This document shows, in pieces, positions 18,810-30,146 of a stretch of DNA of 64,000 nucleotides. The notes beneath the pieces were generated by a model. That model ran no database searches, was not told the origin of the DNA, and saw only the letters and a program-made list of their open reading frames with translations. How positions within the stretch are numbered: the stretch's first letter is position 1; the number at the start of each line of letters is the position of its first letter. This DNA comes from Breviolum minutum Mf 1.05b.01 (lineage: Eukaryota > Sar > Dinophyceae > Suessiales > Symbiodiniaceae): contig DF240144.1 in assembly GCA_000507305.1 (NCBI GenBank), forward strand, positions 1 through 64,000, written 5' to 3'. A program made the translations under genes and the position numbers.

Positions 18810-19155
18810 ATTCTAGGCTTAGCCGTGACTACGTGTCCTAAAACCTCAATTTATGATCGATATGGGGTTGCAACTCCACAGGGTTGTAAAAGACCAGGTT
18901 AATTAGAGGACAACAGGCAGAACCAAGGCACTGTGACCAAGAGACAACTGCATTCACCGCGAGCAAACATCGCCAAGGAAATGGCTGGAATGAATTAAGC
19001 CATGTGGGTGCACTAAGGGATAGGTGATTCAACCTTGCATTTGTTGGGGAGATGTTTATTACAGTAAGCATCAACCAAATCTTGTTTGGGTAAGATTGGT
19101 CTGGAACGAAACCCGGGTACTTTTAAGGCTCGAAATCAATATTTACTCAAACAAG

Positions 19156-19551
19156 CTAAGTCAGGTTTATGGTTTGGTTCCCTGAAAATAATGTTGTTCC
19201 TATGTTCTTTTCAGCCCAGTTGGCTGTTCTGATGAAACCGGACAAAAGGCTACCCAAATTATACCCCTGGTAATCGGAAGTGGGAAGCTGGTCTCTCAGT
19301 TGCCAGGTCACAGTTCGCGAGTTAGGGTTGTTGGGATATTTCCTTACTGGATAGGATGGATAACTCTTGGTATCGAAAACAAAAGATAACATAAGTTCAA
19401 GGAAAGAAACCTGCAAATTTTCTGCAACTTGCCATTGGATGCCATTTGAACATGACACAAGGCGGAACAAAAATGTGGGGTTAATTGGGCATCCATCACA
19501 TAGATCCCTTTGGACTCTGCAAGTCCATGTGATTAGATTTTGTTGTGGCAC
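19156..19551 (-). pseudogene. Retroelement polyprotein C-terminal region, frameshifted
   Basis: The minus-strand frame continues the RNase H protein after a frame change near 19540: residues around QNLITWTCRVQRDLCDGCP, then a Phe/Leu-rich part and QLRDQLPTSDYQGYNLGSLL. It overlaps the end of the RNase H frame by a few codons, as expected from a single indel. Function of this tail is unknown. Confidence 0.5.
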
Positions 19552-20342
19552 GAAACCTCGTCCGTAAAAGGACGATTCCCCTGAAATGTCAATCTGTTTA
19601 GATGATTCAAGAAAGGCCCTATGTGCACAACTAACTTGGAAAAAATCATTTCATGCAGTGCCTGACGGTTTTTGGAAACAACCTGGTAATGGTGATTGAA
19701 ATGGTCAAAAATTGTTTTGTTGTCATGGGTAATTGCGAGTTTTGCTTCACAATCCACTTTAGCATTACACCTACTAATCCAATATAGGAGGGGGTCTTGA
19801 TGATCCACATGTTCCGAATGGGCTTTAACTTTGATCAGGGTTAGCTGGTGACATCCCTTTGTAACCACTTGGTAAATGGCCTTCCAAGTATCAGCATGTT
19901 TCTGAAAAACCGGTTGTCTACCCTGATGAATGGCTTCAAGTAATGAAGTAAGCTCACCCTTGACTGCCTGGCAATCTGTGTAGATAGTGCAGTTACGAAA
20001 CAATTTTAGTGCCATGAGGACTGCAAATCTTTCACCGCTGTAGCTCTTATGGTCTTTTCCAGGAAGGATCTGCCGTTGTGAAGCGGTGTGATTCTTCTGT
20101 CCTACAGCTGTGTACGTCTGGAATGCCGAACCAGCCAAAGCAAACAATTGGTCGTTGTTGTTAAAGCAACTCCCATCCGTGAAGATGTGTACATGTGGTG
20201 TGTCCTCTGGTGGTCCCTGTGGGGGTTGAGAATGGATGTACAACCTCCCATTGTGGCCAGGTTGGACAGAAGCTTTCAACTTGTCGCATATGTCGCCAAG
20301 CCTTGGTACTTTAGGATCGCTCCTGGCCCCCAGGCCGAACAA
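19533..20342 (-). pseudogene. Retroelement RNase H domain, catalytic residues preserved
   Basis: A 269-codon minus-strand frame. From its first codon: a linker (1-48), then an RNase HI fold with HVHIFTDGSCF (Asp56), SGERFAVLMALKLF (Glu104), TIYTDCQAVKGEL (Asp123), IKVKAHSEHVD (His175) and NAKVDCEAK (Asp197). The Asp-Glu-Asp-Asp set of RNase H is therefore intact, and the order and spacing fit retroelement RNase H. It would remove the RNA strand of RNA:DNA hybrids during reverse transcription. Neighbouring pieces sit in other frames on both sides, so the copy is broken. It lies on the same strand as the 5' retroelement fragment at 1-3.9 kb but is a separate copy, 15 kb away. Confidence 0.75.
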
Positions 20343-20663
20343 CTATCGACAGAGTTGTCGAATAGGACATCTGCAAGCTTCCCCACAGCTGAGTTACAGT
20401 TTTGGCATCTTGTATTTCAGGAATCAGCTCGACTATACGGTCAATCAATGTGCGAACATGACGCCAATGAATCCCTGACACAAACACTTGCGTCTCCAGT
20501 GGATCACACCAGTCTTGTTGCAATACATGCTGAACCAATTCGACGCCATTCTGCAACAATCGAAATGACGATAAGGGATGATCGTTCCGATGGGGCTAAA
20601 CCCAAACCTGAACTTTGGTTTTTCCTCTGCAACCTGAGCAGGTTCTTTTACAAAACGACTCAT
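20311..20663 (-). pseudogene. Retroelement polyprotein region upstream of RNase H, two frames
   Basis: Two overlapping minus-strand frames read as one protein after a shift near 20540: KEPAQVAEEKPKFRFGFSP then LQNGVELVQHVLQQDWCDPL and IHWRHVRTLIDRIVELIPEI. This is the expected connection between reverse transcriptase and RNase H. No RT catalytic motif (YxDD) is seen; the element seems to end near 20760. Confidence 0.5.
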
Positions 20664-20849
20664 CTCTTTAGGGAGCTACATACTAAAACCACCACATTTG
20701 AAGGGCCTTTTCGGGTACAAGGGACGATTCCATCTCAGTTTCATCGCAGTTTTGGGGGTCTGACATCATCTCAGTTTCAGTGTTTGGATGTCTAGGGCGA
20801 CCGTAGATTTAAAGCCATTTGAGCAGCAACAAATCCCTCGTGATCATAT

Positions 20850-20945
20850 ATCTACGATTGGTCCATAGGGATCCTCGTAATGTCTTATTGAATAATCCCT
20901 ATCTGGGCAGTATAATCCTCTGTAAAACCTAATCAACCAAGGCTT
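20850..20945. repeat. PAL-K element
   Basis: gattggtccatagggatcct, tgtcttattgaataatccct, gggcagtataatcctctgta and ctaatcaacca in family order. Confidence 0.55.
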
Positions 20946-21296
20946 TGATCACTTCTCATCTTGCGTTTCGTGGATGCCCCACTGTCCCATGATGGATCCA
21001 TAGGACGATCCATGAATGATTCAGTCGACTTATGGGATCAATGTATATAGGGGAAGATCTAGTTTACATGGATCATCTATATAACTGGGTTTATTAGGGG
21101 ATCATGAAGGGGGAATGATGGTAAATAGCACCATTCTAACATTCTGACTCCTATATAATTGGGTACTATTTCATCCCCTATAGTAACAGCATACATTAGC
21201 TTGAGTCAAAATAGATGTGAGCGTCCCGTACCCTCTCCCGTCCGTGGGTGGCCTATCAGATTTCCACATCTATCTTGACCCGAGCTAAATCATACA

Positions 21297-21404
21297 TACA
21301 CCCTGGAAAATTAACATGGAACCTAAAAGATCACCCAATTGGAAAGGAAAATCAGCCGAACCAAAGCCCCTTTTTTGCGTTGAACATGTGAATTTTCCGG
21401 GGTG
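21297..21404. repeat. PAL-C palindromic element
   Basis: tacaccctggaaaattaaca is mirrored by catgtgaattttccggggtg. The interior aacctaaaagatcacccaat is shared with copies at 43437, 49377 and 55797. Confidence 0.75.
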
Positions 21405-21747
21405 TTTTTTCCGCCATTTACACCTGTTGACTGGGTCCATCTTGTATCTAAAACTTCATTCCGCCATTTCATCCCCATATAGTAACAACATGTAAGGAAG
21501 TATTCACCTACATTTACCTACTTTTACCATAAATTTAAGCCAAATGTTGGAACATAATTCCATACATTCAGCGCATCTGGGATACATAACCAGGGTGGTT
21601 TTTCAGCACTGCTCACATGTTTTTTGACAAACACGAAACCCTCCAACTGAGGCCAACCAACCATGGCAGCAATTAAGGGAGGCAGTTCTTGACCTCAGTT
21701 TTTGAAACAAAAAAGGTAAACAAAGGCGGGGAAAACTCAAAGTTTTC

Positions 21748-21961
21748 CACTCCCTGAAACTACACTCCGGTAAACAAACATAGCTGGCTGGAAAATGGAC
21801 CCGGATTGAAGATGTATTTCCTATTGGAAATGATGATATTCCATTGCTATGTTAGTTTACCAGAGGGTAACAGCAAAAGCACCTGAAAATTGATGGGACC
21901 GGAAGACAAGCCTTTCCTTTTTAGGGATGGCCTATTTTCAGAACCTATCTTAGTTTCAGGA
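21748..21961. repeat. PAL-D element split by a nested PAL-E
   Basis: cactccctgaaac on the left and agcaaaagcacctgaaaatt…cttagtttcagg on the right belong to one PAL-D. Removing 21763-21869 restores the uninterrupted arrangement seen at 48501-48530. Confidence 0.8.
21761..21869. mobile_element. PAL-E element inserted in PAL-D, TA duplication
   Basis: tacactccggtaaacaaaca is mirrored by gctatgttagtttaccagag then ggta. TA lies at both ends (21761-21762 and 21868-21869), the duplication expected of a Tc1/mariner-type MITE. Confidence 0.75.
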
Positions 21962-22024
21962 AATGGTATCTGTGGTTAAATGACGGTTAACAAAAACATT
22001 TGTATATCCAAGGATGTCCCAGGA

Positions 22025-22125
22025 CCAAAACGCCTTGCCCCAAACGGTAGGATCCGGAATCCTTGCTCCATGGATCATCCCAAAGACCAGCCACTTTGTT
22101 TGGCTGACTGGACTTCTAGGGTATG
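22025..22125. repeat. Dispersed repeat O, copy 1
   Basis: ggtaggatccggaatccttg, ctccatggatcatcccaaag and ttgtttggctgactggactt recur in inverse orientation at 63330-63440. Confidence 0.6.
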
Positions 22126-22905
22126 TAAATATTATAGAATGTATCTTATATATTGTTTATATACATTTGATATTTCATATATTATGTATGTATATCTAGT
22201 GTATGGATGAACTATGTGTGATTACAACATGTGTAAACACATAACACCGGTATATGTATATAAAGAGATATGTAATGTGTATATACAAATCCAAAACAAC
22301 TGGACACGAGCAGGGGGACTTGAAAGTGACTGAAAAACCTGTCATGTATAATTTGACCAGAAAGATTATATTGGAAAAATGTCTCACTTAGGCCATCATT
22401 CATCTGTTTTGACATTCTCAAATACTGAGTATTTACGCTCCAAAGAATTCACCTATCTCACGTGGAGAAGAGTAAAATATACTTCGAATAGTGTCTTGGG
22501 ATATTCGTTGAATCTCTGGACAATAATTTAGAAAGACATTCAATTTATATCATCCCACAAATCTTGAGGACACATGGACTATCTTCAATTTGAATGATCA
22601 TCTTGAGGGTTTGCTGTATGTCCCCCCCCCAGCCCGCAAAAAAAACACATAAAAACAATTCGAGAACAAAAAACATAGCCAAATAAACATGTTCTAATGG
22701 TTGTTTGGTAAAAGAACCATTTCCATTAAAGATTTGCTATATCATCCAAGTGATAGCCAATCATTTATACATGCTTGGCTTCAGGATTCTTTACGGATGA
22801 ACACATAACAAACCCAAGAATCATCTTAAATATCTACCCTCCACAAACCTAATGGTAAATGTAGGCACAGCAAATATATCCATACTTTCGGCGCATGTAA
22901 GGGTA

Positions 22906-22996
22906 CCCATAGGATCCATGTATGGTATATTTACCTACATTTGACTTAAATGCATGGTAAATGGAGGCAAGTATACCATGCATGGATCTTATGGGG
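22906..22996. repeat. PAL-A palindromic element
   Basis: cccataggatccatgtatgg is mirrored by ccatgcatggatcttatggg, with ttacctacattt and taaatggaggcaag arms. Confidence 0.75.
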
Positions 22997-23514
22997 TATA
23001 GCAAACCCTCGATGTTTTTTTGTTAAAACAACATAAACGACCACCCGTCACCCAACAGCCGTGGCGTGTGTTCCCCTGGAAGAAACCAAGATGCAGTGCG
23101 TCCGCATGAGACCTTTGCCTCAGTAAAAGCAAAAGAAACGCAACTCAGTGTTGAATGTGGTGTTTTGTTTATGTAAATATCGGGTCAGGGTTAGTATAAT
23201 GTTGAGTAAATAAATATGTATCTATATTTACATGTATATCTGTATACGTATAGACACAAATGTTTGCAGTGTGTTCTACAGTTCTATGTTTTGCTTTTAT
23301 GTATCAGTGGGGGAAGCTATTTATATATATATATAGATACACATTATGTTCATTTCTAATATAATATGCAATATGATTGGACAAACTATAAATTGGGGGT
23401 GTGATATATATTTGATGGTTAAGTGGATTGTTAAATATATATACATGTATATGATTTGCATATAGACAGTATATGCAAATATATATATATATATATAAAT
23501 AGAACTAGTCTGAA

Positions 23515-23625
23515 GTATATCTCCAGTTTTCCACAAGATTGCCTGGCGCCCATTGGGGTCCCGCACATACAGCAGCAGCTGTTTGTTGACATCGGGACTC
23601 CCTCAGACCGGCTTGGGGGCAACGG
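23515..23625 (-). CDS. Candidate exon, unknown protein
   Basis: A GC-rich island between AT microsatellites. The minus strand reads GSPDVNKQLLLYVRDPNGRQ then AILWKTGDILQ without a stop; possible acceptor gtcaacaaacag. A plus frame is also open (FPQDCLAPIGVPHIQQQLFV), so strand is uncertain. No family recognised. Confidence 0.3.
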
Positions 23626-23682
23626 CGAGCAATCAACATTCACATGAATGACGACGACAATCACAACCACAACTGACACCAC

Positions 23683-23775
23683 ATCATCATCCATCATCAT
23701 TATCATGATCATCATCATTATCATGATCATCATCATGATCATGATCATGATCATGATCATGATCATCATCATCAC
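23683..23775. repeat. (ATC/ATG)n-rich microsatellite, atcatg hexamers
   Basis: catcatcattatcatgatca units ending in about five perfect atcatg repeats. Gives Asp/His- or Ile/Met-rich open frames that are not genes. An (AT)n run lies nearby at about 23478-23498. Confidence 0.85.
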
Positions 23776-24551
23776 CAACAGCAGTGTAACAAACACAGTC
23801 ACAACCACAACAACAGCCACAACAAAATACAAGTACAATCAAGAACAATGATAAAAACAAGTAACAGATTTGTTTTACTCTGCTCTGCTGGAACCCCAGT
23901 GCACAAATCAATCCAAATCAACTGGTATTATTTCATCATTTGTTGGGGAGAATATCTCTTGTTTAGAATGTCCCTCTCCATACAGGGTGAATATGTACAC
24001 TGTACCGACTGTACCCACGTGGGGGTTTCAAATAATCCAGGTCATGGATTGATTCTGCTAACTTCCTGGAACATTCAATTGTACTTTATATTATCTACCC
24101 TGAGATTTTTGAGCGTTCCAGGATGCTTTAGCTCCTCATTCAGGAAAATACATCAGCCCAATATCTCCAAATCGCTTTTTCTGGCTATCACGGGGTAGTT
24201 GTCTAACCACGGCCTATTGACGTCAGTTAGTACCGAAACGCAAACCTTAGGCAAGGCTAAACGGTCCGTATCAACGGACAAAAAGTTGACACACTTTGTC
24301 GCTGTGGGTTACATTTCAAGCCTACTAACTCATGTTTGGCGTTTTTGAACTTCGGGTATACCATGTATAAACCAAATCAGTTTGCCAAACAAACTATCTA
24401 CAAATAGTTGTTTACATGAATTCAAGTGTTTAAATAACCTGCACAGCGAACACAAACACCTGTTACATGAACCGTGATATCCTGGTTGGTTTTGAAACAG
24501 CAGGATCCCAACAAAAAAATGTTTGATGTTTCATGATTTTATAGCTACCCC

Positions 24552-24660
24552 CCTGATCTTCCAGTTCCCCATGTATTTGGAACCTTTGGCTTCCAGTTGC
24601 CAATATATCAGGTAACGATCAACCCCTGGTTCCAAATATATCGGGAACTGGAAGATGAGG
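24552..24660. repeat. Inverted repeat, about 33-base arms (single family member seen)
   Basis: gatcttccagttcccc…tttggaacc at the left is mirrored by ggttccaaa…gggaactggaagat at the right. No other copy noticed in the window. Confidence 0.75.
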
Positions 24661-25132
24661 CTACCGATATAAAACCAAAAGTATAGTTTAACCTCACCTG
24701 CCCAACAATAACTCCATCTGGGCAATTTATTATACATCCTAAACCCAATTGAATGCCATTTTTGTGGGGATTCCCTTACTAAACCATCATTTGGGGTGAC
24801 CAACCGGCGGGAAAGGTTATACATCGCGACTCGATCCGAGGTGCTTTGATGCGTAGATCTTGATATCATGACCTTTATTTCGGACGTGAAAAATCATGCA
24901 TTGGATGGAGGCAGACGGATAGGGCGGCGGCGTTCACTCACCAGTTGAGGTTGGTAGTTGAAATCCCATTGTTTCCAAGATTTTATATATACATCCAAAA
25001 GGTGGTTGTGAACAGGATTTCTGAACCATCAACAGTAACCACCCGTTTTTGTTTGGTTCCTTCAAAATGACAAACCGACTTTGCGGGGGTAAACAATAGT
25101 GTTGGCGGTGAGTTGCTCGAGAAGTAGACCAG

Positions 25133-25232
25133 TCCCACAGGATCCATGTTCCGAATGTACGTATATTTACCTACATTTACCATCAAACAAATAAATTGTA
25201 TAGGAAAATATACCATACATGGATCCTGCGGG
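25133..25232. repeat. PAL-A palindromic element
   Basis: tcccacaggatccatg is mirrored by catggatcctgcggga, enclosing tatatttacctacatttacc and gaaaatataccata. Confidence 0.7.
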
Positions 25233-25273
25233 AGTTACCCAGTTATTTTCGGTTATTTATAGGGGCTATAACC

Positions 25274-25383
25274 TCTAGTTAGTGGTTTCAACCCATTTGA
25301 AAAATATTATAAAAATATTAGTCAAATTGGATCATTTCCTCAGGTAGGGGTGAAAATAAAACATATTGGAAACCACCACCCAG
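25274..25383. repeat. PAL-B element with internal duplication
   Basis: ctagttagtggtttcaaccc and ggaaaccaccacccag ends. The aaaaatatta word is duplicated in tandem before gtcaaattggatcat. Confidence 0.75.
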
Positions 25384-25621
25384 ACCTCTTCTGTCTTGTA
25401 AACAAACAACAACCCCACTCCCCTACTACAAAGATTCATGGGTGTTTTTTCCGGTAAATTAGAACAAAGAAAAAATTGAGTTAAAGATTCTCCTTCCTAC
25501 TTCCTACCATAAATGGCGATGAAATTCCATGGTAAGAAGTTGAAAAAAAAACTTATCTATAAGCATGCAAACAATGAACACTTGGCCGTTGAAAATGCGC
25601 CACATAAATTCTGCCAATTTG

Positions 25622-25726
25622 TACCCCAGAAAACTTACATGACAATGGAAAACCGACCATTTGAAGAAGTATTTCCTATATTCAACATGGTGCTTTTCCG
25701 TTGTCATATTAGCTTTCAGGGGAGTA
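25622..25726. repeat. PAL-E palindromic element
   Basis: taccccagaaaacttacatg is mirrored by tcatattagctttcagggga then gta; interior caatggaaaaccgaccattt. Confidence 0.7.
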
Positions 25727-26111
25727 TACCATGTGCTGATCGAAGCCTAAAGGTAGCTCCCTTCCAAGCACCGCACCCACCGAATCGTCTTTTATCATTT
25801 CCTTCATCTGAACACGTGATCCCCTTACAAAAAATGTCATTAGTTCTCATTTAATCAAGTGTTATCAATTTCCTGGCTATTATCTGTTATTATCGTTTCC
25901 TTCATTTTTTCTTGGAATTCCCCTGAAATTAAAAAGCACATACAAAACAACGACCCTTGAAACCAACAGAGCGTGATCCCATCCCATCACCACTTCACGG
26001 CCCAAGTGACGCAAGGTGGCATGAAGTTCATCGATGACCTCCGAAGGGTACCTGGAAAAACAAATTTCATGGCACTGTTTTCTTTTCGGGAAAGTCCCTC
26101 AAAAAAACTAT

Positions 26112-26207
26112 CCCCAAATGCTCCATGTATGGAATATTTACCTACATTTGGCATATATTTGTGGTAAATGTAGGTAAATATTCAATCCCTACATGGAGCA
26201 CTTGGGT
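26112..26207. repeat. PAL-A variant, aaatgctccatg ends
   Basis: ccccaaatgctccatgtatg is mirrored by ctacatggagcacttggg, with intact acctacatttgg and ggtaaatgtaggtaaatatt arms. Confidence 0.75.
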
Positions 26208-26392
26208 ATGGTTAGTAAATCGTGGGACCCTTAAGGATCGGGTTGTGGGACCCCTTCCTAAATATAGCTTATCTAATCTAAGATGTGTTTTTTGAAACCT
26301 GGGGGTAACTAGCTCCAAATTGCTCCCTGTTATGAAAAGATTTTAGGTACCATCATCTCCTTAGCTCCAAGGTTCAGCCAATCTAGTTGGTG

Positions 26393-26505
26393 GTTTTTCT
26401 CCAACCCATGTGAAAAATATGCACAAGTCATTCCATGGATCATTTCCGAATCATTTCCCCCAAAAAGTAGGGATGAAAAAAAGGAATAGTTGAAACCACC
26501 ATCTA
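26393..26505. repeat. PAL-B element
   Basis: ctagttggtggtttttctcc at the left and agttgaaaccaccatctat at the right. Confidence 0.7.
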
Positions 26506-26639
26506 TCAATTTACACCAGGGTTTAAAGTAGATGGCACAGTCACCATGTATTGGATTCTATAAACCATGTATATTAACCCACCACTTTTGGGGACGGTGA
26601 TTGCCATGTACGACTTGACCCATAGGGTAATTGATCCCT

Positions 26640-26815
26640 AAAAAAAACTTCATCCATCCCAACTCCATCGGTCACGTCTCGCTCCGGAAGTTGCGTCCGA
26701 ATTCCTGGAGCAGGAATCATTGCATTGGGGATGTGGCCCGGTTGGATTTTTGTTGCCGGAACAAGTTTGGTAACGTGGTATTCGTGGATTTGCTTATATT
26801 AAAGTGGTTGGAAAA
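26640..26815 (+). CDS. Unique island with an open frame, function unknown
   Basis: A plus frame reads SIGHVSLRKLRPNSWSRNHC then KFGNVVFVDLLILKW; a second plus frame is also open and hydrophobic. Not part of a repeat I can identify. Could be an exon or chance. Confidence 0.18.
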
Positions 26816-27059
26816 AAAAAGGTGATTTTTTTCCCAAGTGAGTCAGTGAATTTTATGGTGATTTTACATGATGTACATGGTAGAAATCTGTCAAACATCA
26901 CCTTCAACAAACAATAAGTATATGGCAATGTTTTGGCTGGCTGGCGTTAGTTTGTTGGGACGAAAGTCACCCATGCTGTATGGTTTGGGGTGGTTTTGCT
27001 AAGGAACCAAAATGAATGAAAAGAGTGAAAACCGGCGCTTAAGTAAACAAGAGGCAATA

Positions 27060-27560
27060 TCATCTTCCCCAAGATTCTTGCCCAATGAGTACGGGGTGAA
27101 AAGAATATTTGAAACCACCACCAAGAAATATACATAGACCCGGAAGCCCGTGTTTTTTTTTTCGACTGGATGTCTAGGGATAGTCAATCACCAAGTTTTT
27201 TGGAGGTGCCATTTTTTGGATATCATTTTTCCATGCAGGTTGGATGTTGTTTGATGATGGTTCTTGTCCAACCAAAAGTCAATGCATGGCAAATTTCATT
27301 CCAAAAAATTCACCAACACTGATTTTAGTTAGAACCAACTTGAACTAAGTACTTTACAAATCTGTTTTGTTGCAAACATAGGTACCTTCTCTCAGAAGGT
27401 GTCATTTAAGGAACCCCAAAACATACCTTTAAACACACATTCTCAGAAACTATTTTTGGATGTAGGGAAAAGGACGATTTTGTTGTTCAAAACGGGATTC
27501 TGGCTCTTCCCACCAGTTTTTTTCAAAACTGGATTACTAAGATGTGCTTAGAAACCTGGC
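27060..27560. other. Spacer with a PAL-B half
   Basis: A right-hand PAL-B arm (ggggtgaaaagaatatttga aaccaccacc) lies at about 27090-27122. The remainder is AT-rich and unrecognised. Confidence 0.4.
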
Positions 27561-27589
27561 ATTAGCTCCTTGGCTCCCTGTTATGCGAA

Positions 27590-28330
27590 GGATTTTAGGT
27601 ACCCCGAGCTAAGATTTGATCCTGAGCTTGCTGCGCAAGCCTCAAGACTTGCGAATCCACTTCGCCATTCAGATTGCACAGTCAGAGCCTTTTTGGGTTG
27701 CCACTCACTCAGACTCCACCTTGCGAAGCTCTTCCAGCTTCTGCAAAAAACCGCAAGACGCACAAGATCCATGGGCTTAGCAGGATCATTTGCCAGCTCA
27801 TATGCCAACGTCGGCAATGACTCAGAGGGGGTCGTGGAGGTGGCGCGCATGTCGGCGGCGGTGGCACGCATGGGGGGGAGGGTGGCATTGCTGATTCTCC
27901 CAACAAGGTTGCATGCCCAATGGCAGGGAAAAACCATGTTCCCTGGTCGGCAATCTTGTTTGCAAAGCTTGTTCGCAACTTCTGGGAAATGCACCAAACC
28001 TGCTTTGAAACGCGTCCCGGAGTTTGACGACCATTCAAAACCCAAAGTCGTTTGATCATCTTGTGCTTTCTCTCTTGTACAAAACAAGAGGGTAACATTT
28101 TGTGCTTGGCCAAATGCTGAGGGAATTGGAGGACCCAATGAAATTTGGTGTGCATGTGCTCCTTGTCGCCAGCTTCCAAACACATATGTATGAACTTTTC
28201 ACAGGCCTTTTAAGTAAAGTATGAAACCACCGTCCTTGCTTGCTTCTGAGCTGCCTTTGATCACGGCTTCGTTGCGGTGAAACCACCCCATTTCGGCTGC
28301 CTTGAAACCATCCTCCCAACCCTCCAGGGA
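27590..28330 (-). pseudogene. Multi-frameshift pseudogene, transposon-associated protein
   Basis: Minus-strand pieces follow one another in different frames. They are AEIAELAEDGHPEVPWRVGR (about 28370-28310), then SKAAQKQARTVVSYFT, then HTKFHWVLQFPQHLAKHKML followed by PSCFVQERKHKMIKR (about 28160-28055), and finally a Leu/Ala-rich part to about 27590 (LAYELANDPAKPMDLVRLAV). The H-x2-P-x-H-L…SCF-x2-ERKHK-x2-KR pattern resembles a multicopy protein I associate with dinoflagellate mobile elements; that link is from memory. At least two stops and two shifts make it non-functional. The open stretch of 200 codons (27581-28183) covers only part of it. Confidence 0.5.
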
Positions 28331-28793
28331 ACTTCAGGATGCCCATCTTCAGCAAGCTCAGCAATTTCGGCAGGCACCGAGCTCGTAGGAAGAAACCAGC
28401 TTCAGGTCGCGGTTGGTTCAATTTCTCTTATGGAACATGAACCAATGACATACTCATATTGCTTCATAGGGATCCCCCTTTTTTTCTTGGCGTAGGGGTT
28501 ATAAAACCCTCACAACCTTGAGGTTTTTTTATTGGTTATAACCCATATGTTTGGGGGGTTTAAAACATGAGTTTTTCTTAAAACATATTGTTTTTTTGCA
28601 ATCCACCCTGGATGAAACCCCCCTGGAACTGGGCCACATGATTCCCTTCTAATCGGCGTTTATCCAAACTCCCTGCCTCTGCGTCGTTAATGCCGGCTTC
28701 GGTCAGTTCGCCACCCCACTTCAAACCTGGTGGGTTTTGGGGAAATCAGGTGCCGAGGGTTGCTGAGCGTAAAATCACTCCGGAAAGCATCCA

Positions 28794-28965
28794 TGGGACT
28801 GATACATTTACCTACATTTAGTTGAATTTTCTTATGGTAAATGTAGGTACCCTCCAGGGAATTAACATATCCCACCTTGGGAAAAGGAAAATCATCTTCA
28901 AAATGCCATTTTTTGGGGGATATGTTAGTTTCCTGGAGGGTATCAAATGTCCCAATAATCTCATG
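28794..28965. repeat. PAL-A element interrupted by PAL-G
   Basis: catccatgggactgatacat and the arms up to atgtaggta belong to PAL-A. After the inserted PAL-G the right end resumes as tatcaaatgtcccaat. Confidence 0.65.
28848..28942. mobile_element. PAL-G element inserted in PAL-A, TA flanks
   Basis: taccctccagggaattaaca then tatccc is mirrored by gggatatgttagtttcctgg then agggta. TA at both ends. Confidence 0.75.
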
Positions 28966-29224
28966 TTGGCATACGAAACCCACTCAGGATACCAGTCACT
29001 ATCAGGATGACATAGCAATTTTTGCTTTTCACTCTTACTGGGGACGGGTTTTGCACCCCCAAAATCTCATGTTTTTGCGCAGGCACAACTTGGAATGCTT
29101 GTTGGGAAAAAAGTCTCAGCCAACTTCACCTACACTGTCATTGTATGTTTTCATAATTCCAAGGTGAACAATGAAATGAACATTCATGATCTTCCATGAT
29201 TTGTTTCACAAACTGAAGCTAGCC

Positions 29225-29410
29225 GCACAATGTGTTTTTCATAAGAAGAACAGGCTTTGAAATCTTCATTAGCCAACGCGCTTGGGATACCCCGCCAACC
29301 ACCAGCCGTCCATCATCACAGCCCACTTTGGCATGGCATGTAGCGCCTGGCACAGTTTTTTCAGGCCAACAAGGGAGTGACATGGATTTTGTTGCCAGAA
29401 TTGCCCAAGT
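29225..29410 (-). CDS. Unique GC-rich island, possible exon
   Basis: The minus strand is open in two frames (GQFWQQNPCHSLVGLKKLCQ; HAKVGCDDGRLVVGGVSQAR). The sequence is not repetitive in the window. Neither frame is recognised, so strand and frame are uncertain. Confidence 0.2.
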
Positions 29411-30029
29411 TACCATTGAAAAAAGGCTGTTTCCAGAAACCACTCAACACTCCCCAAGTCTCGGGGGTCTCTGTTTTTCCCGTAAATATTAGGAGCGAAA
29501 CTATCCAATACTTGGGTACACAAGAGCTTTCAAAAAAACATCTCCCCGCTTGAAGGTTCATCCCAGGACTTGTAAGTGGATAGTAACCCCCATTCAATCC
29601 CATTCACAAGTCATTTAGGTCATTTGGAAGGGAAGAATACTTTGGGGACTTACTGGCCATGGTTATTAACCTTGATGAAATGTCACATACAAACACATAC
29701 ACACTTTAGGATGCTTTCCCACCCCCAGCAGATACAGTTTTAGTAAAAGCGATGGTGATACCTATCAAGCATCATTTCCCACTGTTACTGGGACGCTAGA
29801 ACATCTTGGAATCTTGGCCACTTGTGCAAATTGTGCAATTATCTCGACAACATTGTTGTGAAACACACACAACCCGCTTCAACAAATATATCAAATCAAA
29901 TCATTTCCCCAAGTGTGTTAGGCTTAAACATCTTAAACCCTCCTTTGAAACCACCACATGCAAACAAAGGTATCAACGGTGTCACTGAATGCTCGGCCAT
30001 TTGGTACCCTTCACACATCATGCATCAAT

Positions 30030-30122
30030 TGTTTTTGTCGCATGCGCCTTCCTTGCTGATGCAGTTCAAGGCATCGGATAAGGTGCCCACTTCATGCCCA
30101 TGCTTCAGCAGTTCCCTGGCAT
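30030..30122 (-). CDS. Candidate exon with strong acceptor
   Basis: The minus strand has the pyrimidine-rich acceptor caattcttcacccatttttc followed by AG (30123-30124), then DARELLKHGHEVGTLSDALN and CISKEGACDKN before a stop. A GC donor (gcgcatg) is possible near 30045. Helical, charged sequence; family unknown. Confidence 0.38.
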
Positions 30123-30146
30123 CTGAAAAATGGGTGAAGAATTGGT

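Noticed and set aside
20088-20795. 235-codon plus-strand frame
   Set aside because: Lies opposite the RNase H pseudogene; the minus strand carries the recognisable motifs.
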